Shown one piece after another: positions 8,627-16,361 of a stretch of 33,268 bases of DNA. Within the stretch, counting starts at the first letter, position 1; each line of letters starts with the position of its first letter. The notes beneath the pieces are model-generated. The model had not been told where the DNA came from and made no database searches. It worked only from the letters and a program-made list of their open reading frames with translations. Both the position numbers and the translations under genes were made by a program. Source of the DNA: an uncultured Pelagibacteraceae bacterium (GTDB lineage Bacteria > Pseudomonadota > Alphaproteobacteria > Pelagibacterales > AG-422-B15). The DNA is taken from NCBI GenBank assembly GCA_902624455.1, contig CACNXQ010000005.1:65340-98607 (forward strand), read 5' to 3'.

Positions 8627-9292
8627 ATGAACAATCATTTAGCTGATAATCTTATCAGTCAAATCAATAATGTTCAGATACAAAAAGATAAACAATTACT
8701 TATTTCAGACGCTGATGAAGTACTTCTGCATTTTTTGCCAGCATTTGAAGACTATTTAAATGAACATGGCTATTGGTACGATTTGAAATCATACGCATTA
8801 TTTGGAAATATCAAACAACTTCGGGATGACCTGCCCATTCCAAATGAAGAAGTTATTAAATGTTTAGAAGATTTTTTTAAAAAAAATGTTAGAAACATTT
8901 CTTTTGTCAATGACTCAATTGTTTATCTTAAAAACTTGATGATTGAGCATAATTTTCAGATAATCATTCTAACAAACATACCGTTTGAATACCTTGACGA
9001 TAGAAGAAAATGTTTTGAAGACAATGATTTGAGCCTACCCATAATTGCCGGTAAAGGGCCAAAAGGTGAAGTTATAAAAGAAATAACAAAAAATTATGAT
9101 AAAAAATTTTTTTTTATTGATGACTTAGCTCCTCATATAATTTCAACTAAAAATGAAAATAAATTAGTCAAGACAATACACTATATAAGTGATCCGAGAC
9201 TCTCTCAATTGGCCGATACTCCTCAAGAAGCAGATTTTCGTGCAAAAAGCTGGAAAGATATATATAGTTTTATAACTAATGAAATTAATTAA
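8627..9292 (+). CDS. HAD-superfamily hydrolase, substrate unknown
   Basis: I do not recognise a named family, but the four HAD motifs are clear in 221 residues: motif I LISDADEVLL with Asp28 (nucleophile) and Asp30; motif II IILTN with Thr116; motif III near GKGPKGEV (Lys143 or Lys146); and motif IV FFIDDLAPH with Asp165 and Asp166. The segment of roughly 85 residues between motifs I and II could hold a helical cap (C1 type). A phosphatase or phosphonatase-like reaction is most likely. There is no signal peptide, so it acts in the cytosol. It starts 6 nt after the aldehyde dehydrogenase and overlaps the RidA gene by 14 nt, suggesting tight co-expression. The substrate may be a phosphorylated metabolite linked to the neighbouring enzymes. 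Confidence 0.8.
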   Translation: MNNHLADNLISQINNVQIQKDKQLLISDADEVLLHFLPAFEDYLNEHGYWYDLKSYALFGNIKQLRDDLPIPNEEVIKCLEDFFKKNVRNISFVNDSIVYLKNLMIEHNFQIIILTNIPFEYLDDRRKCFEDNDLSLPIIAGKGPKGEVIKEITKNYDKKFFFIDDLAPHIISTKNENKLVKTIHYISDPRLSQLADTPQEADFRAKSWKDIYSFITNEIN

Positions 9293-9743
9293 TAAATTAC
9301 AACAACTTATACCAGAATATAATTTAACATCTGCTCCTCCTTTGGGGAGTTATGTTCCTATCAAAGAAGCTGGTTCTTTAATTTACATTTCTGGTCAACT
9401 CCCATTTGAAGGTCAATCACTCATAACTGGCAAAGTTCCTGATGAAACCTCAATTGATAATGCTGTGAAAGCCTCAAGAATTTGCATTCTAAATACTCTT
9501 ACAATCATCCACAATTATAATCCTGAAATAAGTATTAATGATTTATCGTGTGTTAATATATCAGGTTTTGTGAATTCCTCAGATAACTTTTCAGAACATC
9601 CAATTATAATTAATGGTGCATCTGATTTTTTATATGATGTATTGGGAGAACAAGGAAAACATAGTCGAATAGCAATTGGCTGCAATTCACTTCCAAAAAA
9701 TGCATCAGTAGAAATATCATCTATTTTTCAAATAAAATTATAA
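9279..9743 (+). CDS. RidA/YjgF/UK114-family protein (long form)
   Basis: RidA proteins hydrolyse reactive enamines and imines made by PLP enzymes, or have related deaminase roles. This 154-residue member is of the longer form, with a roughly 20-residue N-terminal helix before SYVPIKEAGSLIYISGQLP. Other conserved blocks are NISGFVNSSDNF, IINGASDFLYDVLGE and KHSRIAIGCNSLP. Arg130 matches the carboxylate-binding Arg of RidA and Glu145 the conserved acidic residue near the C-terminus. The start overlaps the end of the HAD gene by 14 nt; a later start would cut the first helix. The next gene (a glycerophosphodiesterase) begins one base after its stop. I recall the RidA-GDPD pair from other alphaproteobacteria. 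The true substrate is unknown. Confidence 0.88.
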   Translation: MKLINKLQQLIPEYNLTSAPPLGSYVPIKEAGSLIYISGQLPFEGQSLITGKVPDETSIDNAVKASRICILNTLTIIHNYNPEISINDLSCVNISGFVNSSDNFSEHPIIINGASDFLYDVLGEQGKHSRIAIGCNSLPKNASVEISSIFQIKL

Positions 9744-9744
9744 A

Positions 9745-10422
9745 ATGTTACCACTACTAGATAGGCCAATCGCACATCGTGGTCTTCATAATGAAAGAGG
9801 AATTATAGAAAATACAGCAGAGTCATTTAAAAATGCTATAGATAATCAATACGGCATTGAATGTGACGTAGTTTTATCTAGCGATGGTGAAGTAATGGTC
9901 TACCATGACTATGATCTAAATAGATTATGTGGAATAGATAAAAAAATATCTGAGACAACGAAATTAGAGCTTAAAAGTTTAAAGCTTCTTAATTCAGAGT
10001 CAGGAATTCTTACTCTTGATGAAATGCTATACATGGTAAGTGGAAGAGTTTCAGTTCTAATTGAAATCAAGCCCTCGTTTCATCCTTACATTGAAGAAAG
10101 AATATTTGAAATCATTCGATCATACCAAGGTAGTCTTGCACTTCAATCTTTCGACATCAGAGCTATTGAATGGTTTAATAAAAATGCCCCTTATTATAAA
10201 ATAGGATTAATCGACAATGAAGATGACGTGAAAGTTGATAAGATTAAAAATCTTAAGCTTGATTTTGTTTCTTACGATATAGAGCACATACATAATGAGG
10301 AGCTTCAAATGATAAGGAAAACTGGAATACCACTTCTTACATGGACAGTAAATGATGATAAAAAATTAGAGAAATCTATTGAATTTGCTGATAATTGCAT
10401 TTTTGAGAACATTAAACCATGA
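9745..10422 (+). CDS. Glycerophosphodiester phosphodiesterase, cytosolic (UgpQ-like)
   Basis: GDPD enzymes cleave glycerophosphodiesters such as glycerophosphocholine to glycerol-3-phosphate and an alcohol. The 225-residue TIM-barrel protein shows all metal and catalytic residues: His11-Arg12 (IAHRG), Glu22-Asn23 (ENT), Glu39 and Asp41 (IECDV), His54-Asp55 (YHD), and Glu107/Lys109 (IEIKPS). The C-terminal LLTWTVND is also typical. No signal peptide is present, unlike GlpQ, so it resembles cytosolic UgpQ. It lies one base after the RidA gene and overlaps panC by an ATGA. It could recycle phosphorus and head groups from phospholipid turnover or imported glycerophosphodiesters; no ugp transporter is in view. 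Confidence 0.92.
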   Translation: MLPLLDRPIAHRGLHNERGIIENTAESFKNAIDNQYGIECDVVLSSDGEVMVYHDYDLNRLCGIDKKISETTKLELKSLKLLNSESGILTLDEMLYMVSGRVSVLIEIKPSFHPYIEERIFEIIRSYQGSLALQSFDIRAIEWFNKNAPYYKIGLIDNEDDVKVDKIKNLKLDFVSYDIEHIHNEELQMIRKTGIPLLTWTVNDDKKLEKSIEFADNCIFENIKP

Positions 10423-11252
10423 GAGTGATTAAGCAAATTTCTAAGCTTCAATTGAGCCTTTTAAATCAAAAAAAAATCGGCAAAAAGGTTCACTTTATTC
10501 CAACAATGGGGGCCTTACATGATGGCCACATATCTTTAGTAAAATCAGCAAAAGCTAAAAAGGCTACACGGATAGTCAGCATTTTTATAAATCCTGACCA
10601 GTTCTCTCCAAATGAAGATTTTGAAAAATATCCATCAACTATTAAAAATGATTTAAAGCTTTTAAGAAAAGAAAGGGTAGATATTGTATTTTTACCTAAT
10701 AAAGAAGAAATAAAAAAATATAAAATAAAATATAAAATTCCAAATTTTTCAATTGAAAATAAACTTTGTGGGAAAACACGACCTCATTTTTTTCCTGGTG
10801 TTAAAAAAATTGTTACAAAACTTTTTGATATTATAGAGCCTGATAAGTCATTTTTCGGTGAAAAAGATTTCCAACAATATCTTGTTATAAAAGAGTTGTG
10901 TAAAAAGATGAAACTAAAAACAGTTATCGTCAAATGTAAAACAGTTAGAGATCAGAAAGGTCTAGCACTTTCTTCAAGAAATAATTATTTAAATGAAAAA
11001 GAGAAAAAAATGGCTCAAAAAATTAATAAGTCAGTCAAAAAGTTCTTACCATTTTTTAGAGAAAACCTAAAAGTTGGTAAAGGAACACTAAAGTTAAAAC
11101 AAGATTTATTCAAGCACGGGATTGATAGCATTGATTATTTAAAGATATTCACTGAGCAATTAACAATTAGAAAAAAATTAAATGATAAATGTAGGTTATT
11201 TATAGCTGTCAAAATTGGTAATACAAGACTTATTGATAATTACAAAATTTAA
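10419..11252 (+). CDS. panC: Pantothenate synthetase (pantoate-beta-alanine ligase)
   Basis: PanC joins pantoate and beta-alanine with ATP to form pantothenate, the precursor of coenzyme A. The 277-residue length is normal. The nucleotidyltransferase HIGH-like motif appears as PTMGALHDGH (28-37) and the KMSKS-like one as LALSSRNNYL (182-191); FGEKDFQQ (147-153) is also conserved. One deviation: the usual RPGHFxGVxTVV loop reads RPHFFPGVKKIV (about 121-132), so the conserved His is displaced and the Thr is Lys. The start overlaps the GDPD stop by ATGA. The end overlaps the convergent mgtE stop by 4 nt. panB is not in the window. The name is secure; the altered loop deserves attention. Confidence 0.92.
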   Translation: MRVIKQISKLQLSLLNQKKIGKKVHFIPTMGALHDGHISLVKSAKAKKATRIVSIFINPDQFSPNEDFEKYPSTIKNDLKLLRKERVDIVFLPNKEEIKKYKIKYKIPNFSIENKLCGKTRPHFFPGVKKIVTKLFDIIEPDKSFFGEKDFQQYLVIKELCKKMKLKTVIVKCKTVRDQKGLALSSRNNYLNEKEKKMAQKINKSVKKFLPFFRENLKVGKGTLKLKQDLFKHGIDSIDYLKIFTEQLTIRKKLNDKCRLFIAVKIGNTRLIDNYKI

Positions 11253-12619
11253 ATCAAATAAATAGAAGCCAACCCTAAAAATGATAAAAAGCCAAATACA
11301 TCTGTAATTGTAGTAACGAATACACTTGAAGCTAAAGCTGGATCAATCTTGATTTTATAAAGAATGTAGGGAATTAAAAAACCAAACAATCCAGCTGAGA
11401 AAATATTAATTATCATTGCTGCTCCAACAATTATCGAAAGGCCACCATCAGAAAACCATAAATAAGCTGTCATCGCAGTCAAAATTGCAAAAATAAATCC
11501 ATTTAAAACTGATACTAAAATTTCTCTAAAAAAGATTCTTTTTCTATTTGTATCAACCAGTTCTTTTGTAGCCAATGATCTTACGGTCAATGTAAGCGTC
11601 TGAGTTCCTGCATTGGCCCCCATCGAAACAACTATTGGCATAAGTATTGCTAAGGCAACCATTTTCTCAATACTTGCATCAAAAAGACTTATTACATATG
11701 AAGCTAATATGGCAGTTAATAAATTAACAAATAACCATACAAATCTATTTTGTGTAGACCGAACAATGCTTTTATTAGTTTCACTTTCTGTCACTCCCCC
11801 TAATCTAAGTATGTCTTCTTCAGCCTCTTCCTGCAGTACCCAAACTATGTCATCCGCTGTAATTCTTCCAATTAGTCGATTGTGTTCATCTACAACACCA
11901 GCAGAGACTAGCGAGTATTGTTCAAAAAACTGAGCTGCTTCTTCCTGATCCATAGATGCCTTTATAAATTTAGGACTTGTATCCAATATTTCATCTAACT
12001 TTGTGTCTCTCTCAGATCGAAGTACTTTTGAGACTGAAGCGCTTCCAATAGGTTTATTTGACGGATCTACAATAAATATTTCAAAAAAATCATCTGGTAA
12101 TTCAGGATTCTCTCTTAAGTAATCAATAGCCTGGCCTACAGACCAAAAAGCTGGCATTGAAACAAATTCTTTTTGCATTCTTCTTCCAGCAGAATCTTCT
12201 GGGTAGTTGAAACTTTCCTCAATTAATTCTCGATCATCTGGGTTAACTTTAGCAAGTAGTTTTTTTTGTTCTTCAGGCTCTAAAGATTCGATAAGATTAA
12301 CTGCATCATCGGTTTCCATTTCTGATATTGAACGAACAACTTCATCATCTTTAAGTTTAAGTATTGTCTCACTAACAATATTTTCATCTAATTCCGAGAG
12401 AACTTCAGTGTATTTACTTTCATCAAGAGTACTGAGCAAGAATGATCTTTGATCAGAGTCTAAAAATGTTAATAAATCTGCTAAATCTGCAGAGTGAAGG
12501 CTTTCAGTTACTTTTTTTAATTCCTGAGAATTTTTTTCTCTTGAAAAATAAATAACGAGATTGATAAGTTTATTATTAAAAGTGATATTTTCAGAAATAT
12601 TATTAATTGATTTTTCCAT
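11249..12619 (-). CDS. mgtE: Magnesium transporter MgtE
   Basis: MgtE is a dimeric inner-membrane Mg2+ channel gated by intracellular Mg2+. The 456-residue protein has the full architecture: an N-domain of acidic helical repeats (about 30-135), two CBS domains (about 140-265) ending in an acidic connecting helix (EEAEED), and five membrane segments (about 290-456). Signature residues are MPIVVSMGANAGTQ (327-340) and the pore Asp440 in TTITDVFGF. It is a lone minus-strand gene. Its TAA shares bases with the panC TAA (TTAA at 11249-11252), and it diverges from lipB across 45 bp. That gap is too short for an Mg2+ M-box riboswitch, so control is probably post-translational through the N/CBS domains. 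Confidence 0.96.
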   Translation of the reverse strand: MEKSINNISENITFNNKLINLVIYFSREKNSQELKKVTESLHSADLADLLTFLDSDQRSFLLSTLDESKYTEVLSELDENIVSETILKLKDDEVVRSISEMETDDAVNLIESLEPEEQKKLLAKVNPDDRELIEESFNYPEDSAGRRMQKEFVSMPAFWSVGQAIDYLRENPELPDDFFEIFIVDPSNKPIGSASVSKVLRSERDTKLDEILDTSPKFIKASMDQEEAAQFFEQYSLVSAGVVDEHNRLIGRITADDIVWVLQEEAEEDILRLGGVTESETNKSIVRSTQNRFVWLFVNLLTAILASYVISLFDASIEKMVALAILMPIVVSMGANAGTQTLTLTVRSLATKELVDTNRKRIFFREILVSVLNGFIFAILTAMTAYLWFSDGGLSIIVGAAMIINIFSAGLFGFLIPYILYKIKIDPALASSVFVTTITDVFGFLSFLGLASIYLI

Positions 12620-12664
12620 TATTTTTTTATTTACTACAATATCACTTTAAATCCAGTAATTTTT
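12620..12664. promoter_or_regulatory. Divergent mgtE / lipB promoter region
   Basis: The 45-bp gap must hold promoters for both genes. TACAAT (12635-12640, plus) and TATTGT (12641 down to 12636, minus) overlap almost completely and could serve as -10 boxes for lipB and mgtE, making the two directions mutually exclusive. No good -35 box is seen at the right spacing on either strand, so this is only a weak assignment. Confidence 0.3.
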
Positions 12665-13291
12665 ATGGAATTCAAAATAGATAATCACCAAGAAGAATAC
12701 TTAAATTCAATAAATTTTATGGAAAATAGAGTAAATGAAATCATTAAAGGATTGTCGAATGATTTAATTTGGTTTGTGAATTACCCAAGTATCTATACAT
12801 TTGGACCACAAACAATTGAGTCTGATTTAAAAATTAAAGATTTATTTCCTGTTTACGAAACTAGTAGAGGAGGAAAACTTACTTATCATGGGCCAGGTCA
12901 AAGAACGGTATACTTAATGATTGATTTGAACAAACGAACCAAAGATATAAAGAAATTTGTGAGGAAAATTGAATTAGTTATTTTGAAAACCTTGTCTTTT
13001 TATAACATTGAGGGCGAACTAAATAATGATCATCATGGAGTTTTTGTGCAAAAAAACATGAGGGCGCACAAAATTGCTAGCATTGGTTTGAAATTTAAAA
13101 AATGGACATCTTTTCATGGCTTTTCTATTAATGTTAGAACGCAACTAGATAATTACAAAGGAATCAAACCATGTGGTCTTAATAGTAGTGATGTGACAAG
13201 TTTGCTCGATTTAGGTATTGATATTGATCTAAAGGAATTCGATGATATTCTACTAAGTGTTTTAAAAGAAGAATTTGAAGAAAAATGTTAG
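12665..13291 (+). CDS. lipB: Octanoyl-[ACP]:protein N-octanoyltransferase
   Basis: LipB moves octanoate from acyl carrier protein to lipoyl domains of 2-oxo-acid dehydrogenases and GcvH, before LipA inserts sulfur. The 208-residue protein has the signature RGGKLTYHGPGQ (68-79), the catalytic Lys136 in HKIASIGLK and Cys170 in IKPCGL, the latter forming the acyl thioester. HGFSINV (151-157) is also typical. The gene is divergent from mgtE and its stop overlaps the start of the dioxygenase by 7 nt, so the two are coupled. lipA is not nearby. Length and all catalytic residues are normal. Confidence 0.96.
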   Translation: MEFKIDNHQEEYLNSINFMENRVNEIIKGLSNDLIWFVNYPSIYTFGPQTIESDLKIKDLFPVYETSRGGKLTYHGPGQRTVYLMIDLNKRTKDIKKFVRKIELVILKTLSFYNIEGELNNDHHGVFVQKNMRAHKIASIGLKFKKWTSFHGFSINVRTQLDNYKGIKPCGLNSSDVTSLLDLGIDIDLKEFDDILLSVLKEEFEEKC

Positions 13292-14373
13292 AAATTTTAA
13301 AATACAACAATAAAAGTATTTCACTAAATATTAATCATCAGAAATATAACTTGCATGCTCAGTGGTTATATGAAATTAGCAAAAATACACTTATTAGAGA
13401 TCCATACACTAATCAGCTTATAATTGAGGTGGCAGAGATAAATAAAAATTTATTTATAAAACAAGCAATCATTAAAAATAATGCACTATTAATTTACTTT
13501 AATGATAACTCTGAACATATTTTTTCAAAAAAACAGATTCTCAACCAATTAGTTAAACATAATATAAAAACTGAAAAAAAATTATGGAATAAAAAGACAA
13601 TTAATCTTCCAAAGTTTAATTTTAAAAAATTTAATCAACAGATGCTTCTTGAAATACTTGAAGCAGTTGAAAGATTTGGATTTTGTCTAATCAAAAATAT
13701 GCCTGTCAAAAAAAATGGAATTAATGAATTAACAAATCATATTGGCCCTATCAAAAATACTAATTGGGGAGGTATTGCAGATGTGAAAAGTATTAAAAAA
13801 GCTTATGACTTAACTATGACAACTAGAGCTCTTGAAAATCACACAGATAACCCCTACAGATTTCCTACGCAAGGGTACATTTTTTTACATTGCCTAGAAA
13901 ATAGCAAGTTTGGGGGTGCAAATACCATCTCTGACGGTTTCTATATAGCAGAATATCTTAAAAAGAATTTTAAGGACTATTTTCATACACTAACGACATT
14001 TCATACATTTTTTGAATATCAAGATGAAAATGCATGTTTGCAGAATAATTGTACACTTATTGAACTTGATAATGAAAAATCTGTAAGTCAAGTTAGATAC
14101 AACAATAGGACTGAAATAATGCCATTCAAAAATCAAAAAGATTTAGATAAGTATATAGAGGCAAGAAGAAAATTTTGGAGTTTGATAAAATCAAAAACAA
14201 ATAACCTTGAGATCAAACAACAATCAGGCGATATGCTGATACTTGATAACTACCGTGTTTTACATGGAAGAACTGGCTACAAAGATACTGAAAATAAGAG
14301 ATACTTCAGACAAGGATACATGGATCGTGATATTTTACAGAGCAAACTCAAAACTTTAAGAGCTAATTCTTAA
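13285..14373 (+). CDS. Gamma-butyrobetaine dioxygenase-like Fe(II)/2-oxoglutarate oxygenase
   Basis: The family hydroxylates gamma-butyrobetaine to carnitine or trimethyllysine, using Fe(II) and 2-oxoglutarate. The 362 residues form two parts: a GBBH N-terminal-like (DUF971) domain, about 1-95, recognisable by AQWLYE...DPYTNQ, and a TauD/TfdA-type double-stranded helix. The iron triad is visible as His186 and Asp188 (ENHTDNP) with distal His327 in RVLHGRTGY; Arg329 and later Arg338 or Arg342 are candidates for 2-oxoglutarate binding. The N-terminal domain lacks the CxCxxC zinc cysteines of human BBOX1. The substrate cannot be told from sequence; other bacterial relatives act on unknown betaines. 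The start overlaps lipB by 7 nt; the stop end overlaps convergent pccA by 11 nt. Confidence 0.82.
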   Translation: MLEILKYNNKSISLNINHQKYNLHAQWLYEISKNTLIRDPYTNQLIIEVAEINKNLFIKQAIIKNNALLIYFNDNSEHIFSKKQILNQLVKHNIKTEKKLWNKKTINLPKFNFKKFNQQMLLEILEAVERFGFCLIKNMPVKKNGINELTNHIGPIKNTNWGGIADVKSIKKAYDLTMTTRALENHTDNPYRFPTQGYIFLHCLENSKFGGANTISDGFYIAEYLKKNFKDYFHTLTTFHTFFEYQDENACLQNNCTLIELDNEKSVSQVRYNNRTEIMPFKNQKDLDKYIEARRKFWSLIKSKTNNLEIKQQSGDMLILDNYRVLHGRTGYKDTENKRYFRQGYMDRDILQSKLKTLRANS

Positions 14374-16357
14374 AAATTATTAATTCTTCGTCTGTACTTA
14401 CGCTATCTCCAGATTTTACCAGAATCTTTTCTACTGTGCAGTCTTTTTCACTTTTTAAAATGTTTTCCATCTTCATGGCTTCAATAATTAGTATCTGATC
14501 TCCATTTTTAACTTTCTGACCCTCTTTAACATCAACCGTTTTTATCAAACCTGGCATTGGAGAGATCAGTTTTTTGGATAGATCTTCTGCTTTTAGTTTT
14601 GGCATATATCCAAGTAAATTTTCTTGCGATCTAGGAATTATTTTCATATCCAGCACACAATCTTCAAAGCCAACTTTGACATCATGTATGTTCTTTATTT
14701 TTACTACCTTGAAGCTTTTCACATCATTATCAATTGAAAGTCTTAAAATTTTCTCATAGAGTTTCCAATCAGTACTTAATTCGTATTTTTTTTTGTTTAT
14801 TTGCACAGAAACAGAAAGGTCATTATTTTGTAAATTAAAGTTTAATATTTTCAAGTTTGTGACCTTGTTCTCTGAACTGATTGTAAAATCCTTATTTATC
14901 ATTGTTTTTGGATTTTTGATTTGACTAAGATGCATGATAATTGCTGATAAACTTAGTTTCTCAATTTTCTCTTGATCAATTAAACAATTTGCTTGATAGC
15001 CATTTTTAAATTTTTCCTTGATAAAATTAGTACTAATATCTCCTTTTTGAAATTTTTTATCTGATAAAATTGAAATCAAAAATTCAATATTATTTCCTAC
15101 TCCAGATAAGTAGTATTGATTAAGAGATTCTATCATTAATTTAATTGCAGACTTTCTATCATTACTATGAACCGCAAGTTTTGATATCATGGGGTCATAA
15201 TAAATTGATATGTCAGAGCCAGGACTAATGCCTGTATCATTTCTAACTATCTGACTGGAAGAATTTGTAATTTTTGGTTCAATATACTCAGAAACTCTTC
15301 CAATAGACGGCAAAAAGTCCTTTGTTGGGTCCTCTGCATAAATCCTAGACTCCACAGACCAACCGTTCAGTTTTATATCTTTTTGTTTAATATTGAGCTT
15401 TTGATTATCAGCACATCTTATCATTTGCTCAACCAAATCTACATTTGTGACAAGTTCAGTAACTGGGTGCTCTACTTGTAACCTTGTATTCATTTCAAGA
15501 AAGTAGAAATTCTTATTTTTATCTACAACAAACTCTACGGTGCCAGCTGAGTCATATCTAACTTCCTTTGCTAAAGTTAATGCCTGTCTAGCCATCTCTT
15601 CTCGCATTTCCTCATCAACAAAAGGTGATGGACATTCTTCTATTACTTTTTGATATCTTCGCTGAATAGAACATTCTCTTTCACCAAGATGTAGTTGATT
15701 GCCATGCTTATCGCACAGAATTTGTATTTCTATATGACGAGGTTCTTCAATATATTTTTCAATAAATACTCGATCATCACCGAAACTTTTTTTAGATTCA
15801 CTCTTTGCAACGTCAAAATTTTCAGATAGCTCTTTTTCAGCTTTAACGATACGCATACCTTTTCCACCACCTCCAGCAGACGCCTTAAGTAGTACTGGAA
15901 AACCAATTTTCTTAGAAATTTTCATTGCCTCTTTAGAGTTTTTTACTGGAGCTGTGTGCCCAGGAATAACATTTAATTTAAGTTTTATTGCTAAATTCTT
16001 AGATTCAATTTTATCTCCCATTTTTTTTATTGCATTTGGATTTGGTCCGATAAATTTTATTTTTGTCTTCTGAAGCTTTTTAACAAAATCAGCATTTTCT
16101 GACAAAAAACCATACCCAGGATGAATAGCATCAGCTTTTGATTTTTTTGCTACCTCTAATATTTTTGGAACATTCAAATAAGATTCACTAGGTTGAGAGC
16201 CTCCTATAAAATAGGACTCATCTGCATTCCTAACATATAATGAGTCTTTATCGGCCTCAGAATAAACAGCTACAGTTTTTATGTTCAGCCTTTTAGCTGT
16301 TTTGATCACCCTGCATGCAATTTCACCTCTATTAGCAATTAAGATTTTTTTTATCAT
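14363..16357 (-). CDS. pccA: Biotin-dependent acyl-CoA carboxylase alpha subunit (propionyl-CoA carboxylase type)
   Basis: This subunit carboxylates its own biotin with ATP and bicarbonate, then presents it to the beta subunit. The 664 residues contain a biotin carboxylase domain (about 1-445) with ANRGEIACRV, the ATP-grasp glycine loop AGGGGKGM (161-168) and MNTRLQVEH (289-297). A BT-type linker region (about 465-590) follows, then a biotinyl domain (about 598-664) with biotin Lys629 in EAMKMEN. The fused layout matches propionyl-CoA or methylcrotonyl-CoA carboxylase, not the separate AccB/AccC of fatty-acid synthesis. The partner pccB, 4 nt upstream, belongs to the propionyl clade. The gene ends over the last 11 nt of the dioxygenase gene on the other strand. 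Confidence 0.92.
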   Translation of the reverse strand: MIKKILIANRGEIACRVIKTAKRLNIKTVAVYSEADKDSLYVRNADESYFIGGSQPSESYLNVPKILEVAKKSKADAIHPGYGFLSENADFVKKLQKTKIKFIGPNPNAIKKMGDKIESKNLAIKLKLNVIPGHTAPVKNSKEAMKISKKIGFPVLLKASAGGGGKGMRIVKAEKELSENFDVAKSESKKSFGDDRVFIEKYIEEPRHIEIQILCDKHGNQLHLGERECSIQRRYQKVIEECPSPFVDEEMREEMARQALTLAKEVRYDSAGTVEFVVDKNKNFYFLEMNTRLQVEHPVTELVTNVDLVEQMIRCADNQKLNIKQKDIKLNGWSVESRIYAEDPTKDFLPSIGRVSEYIEPKITNSSSQIVRNDTGISPGSDISIYYDPMISKLAVHSNDRKSAIKLMIESLNQYYLSGVGNNIEFLISILSDKKFQKGDISTNFIKEKFKNGYQANCLIDQEKIEKLSLSAIIMHLSQIKNPKTMINKDFTISSENKVTNLKILNFNLQNNDLSVSVQINKKKYELSTDWKLYEKILRLSIDNDVKSFKVVKIKNIHDVKVGFEDCVLDMKIIPRSQENLLGYMPKLKAEDLSKKLISPMPGLIKTVDVKEGQKVKNGDQILIIEAMKMENILKSEKDCTVEKILVKSGDSVSTDEELIIFKN

Positions 16358-16361
16358 TTTA

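Noticed and set aside
11613-11933. 106-residue plus-strand open frame inside mgtE
   Set aside because: It is Ser/Thr-rich low-complexity translation of the MgtE antisense strand, without a supporting start signal.
12620-12664. Mg2+-sensing M-box riboswitch upstream of mgtE
   Set aside because: The gap is only 45 bp and shared with lipB, far shorter than an M-box.
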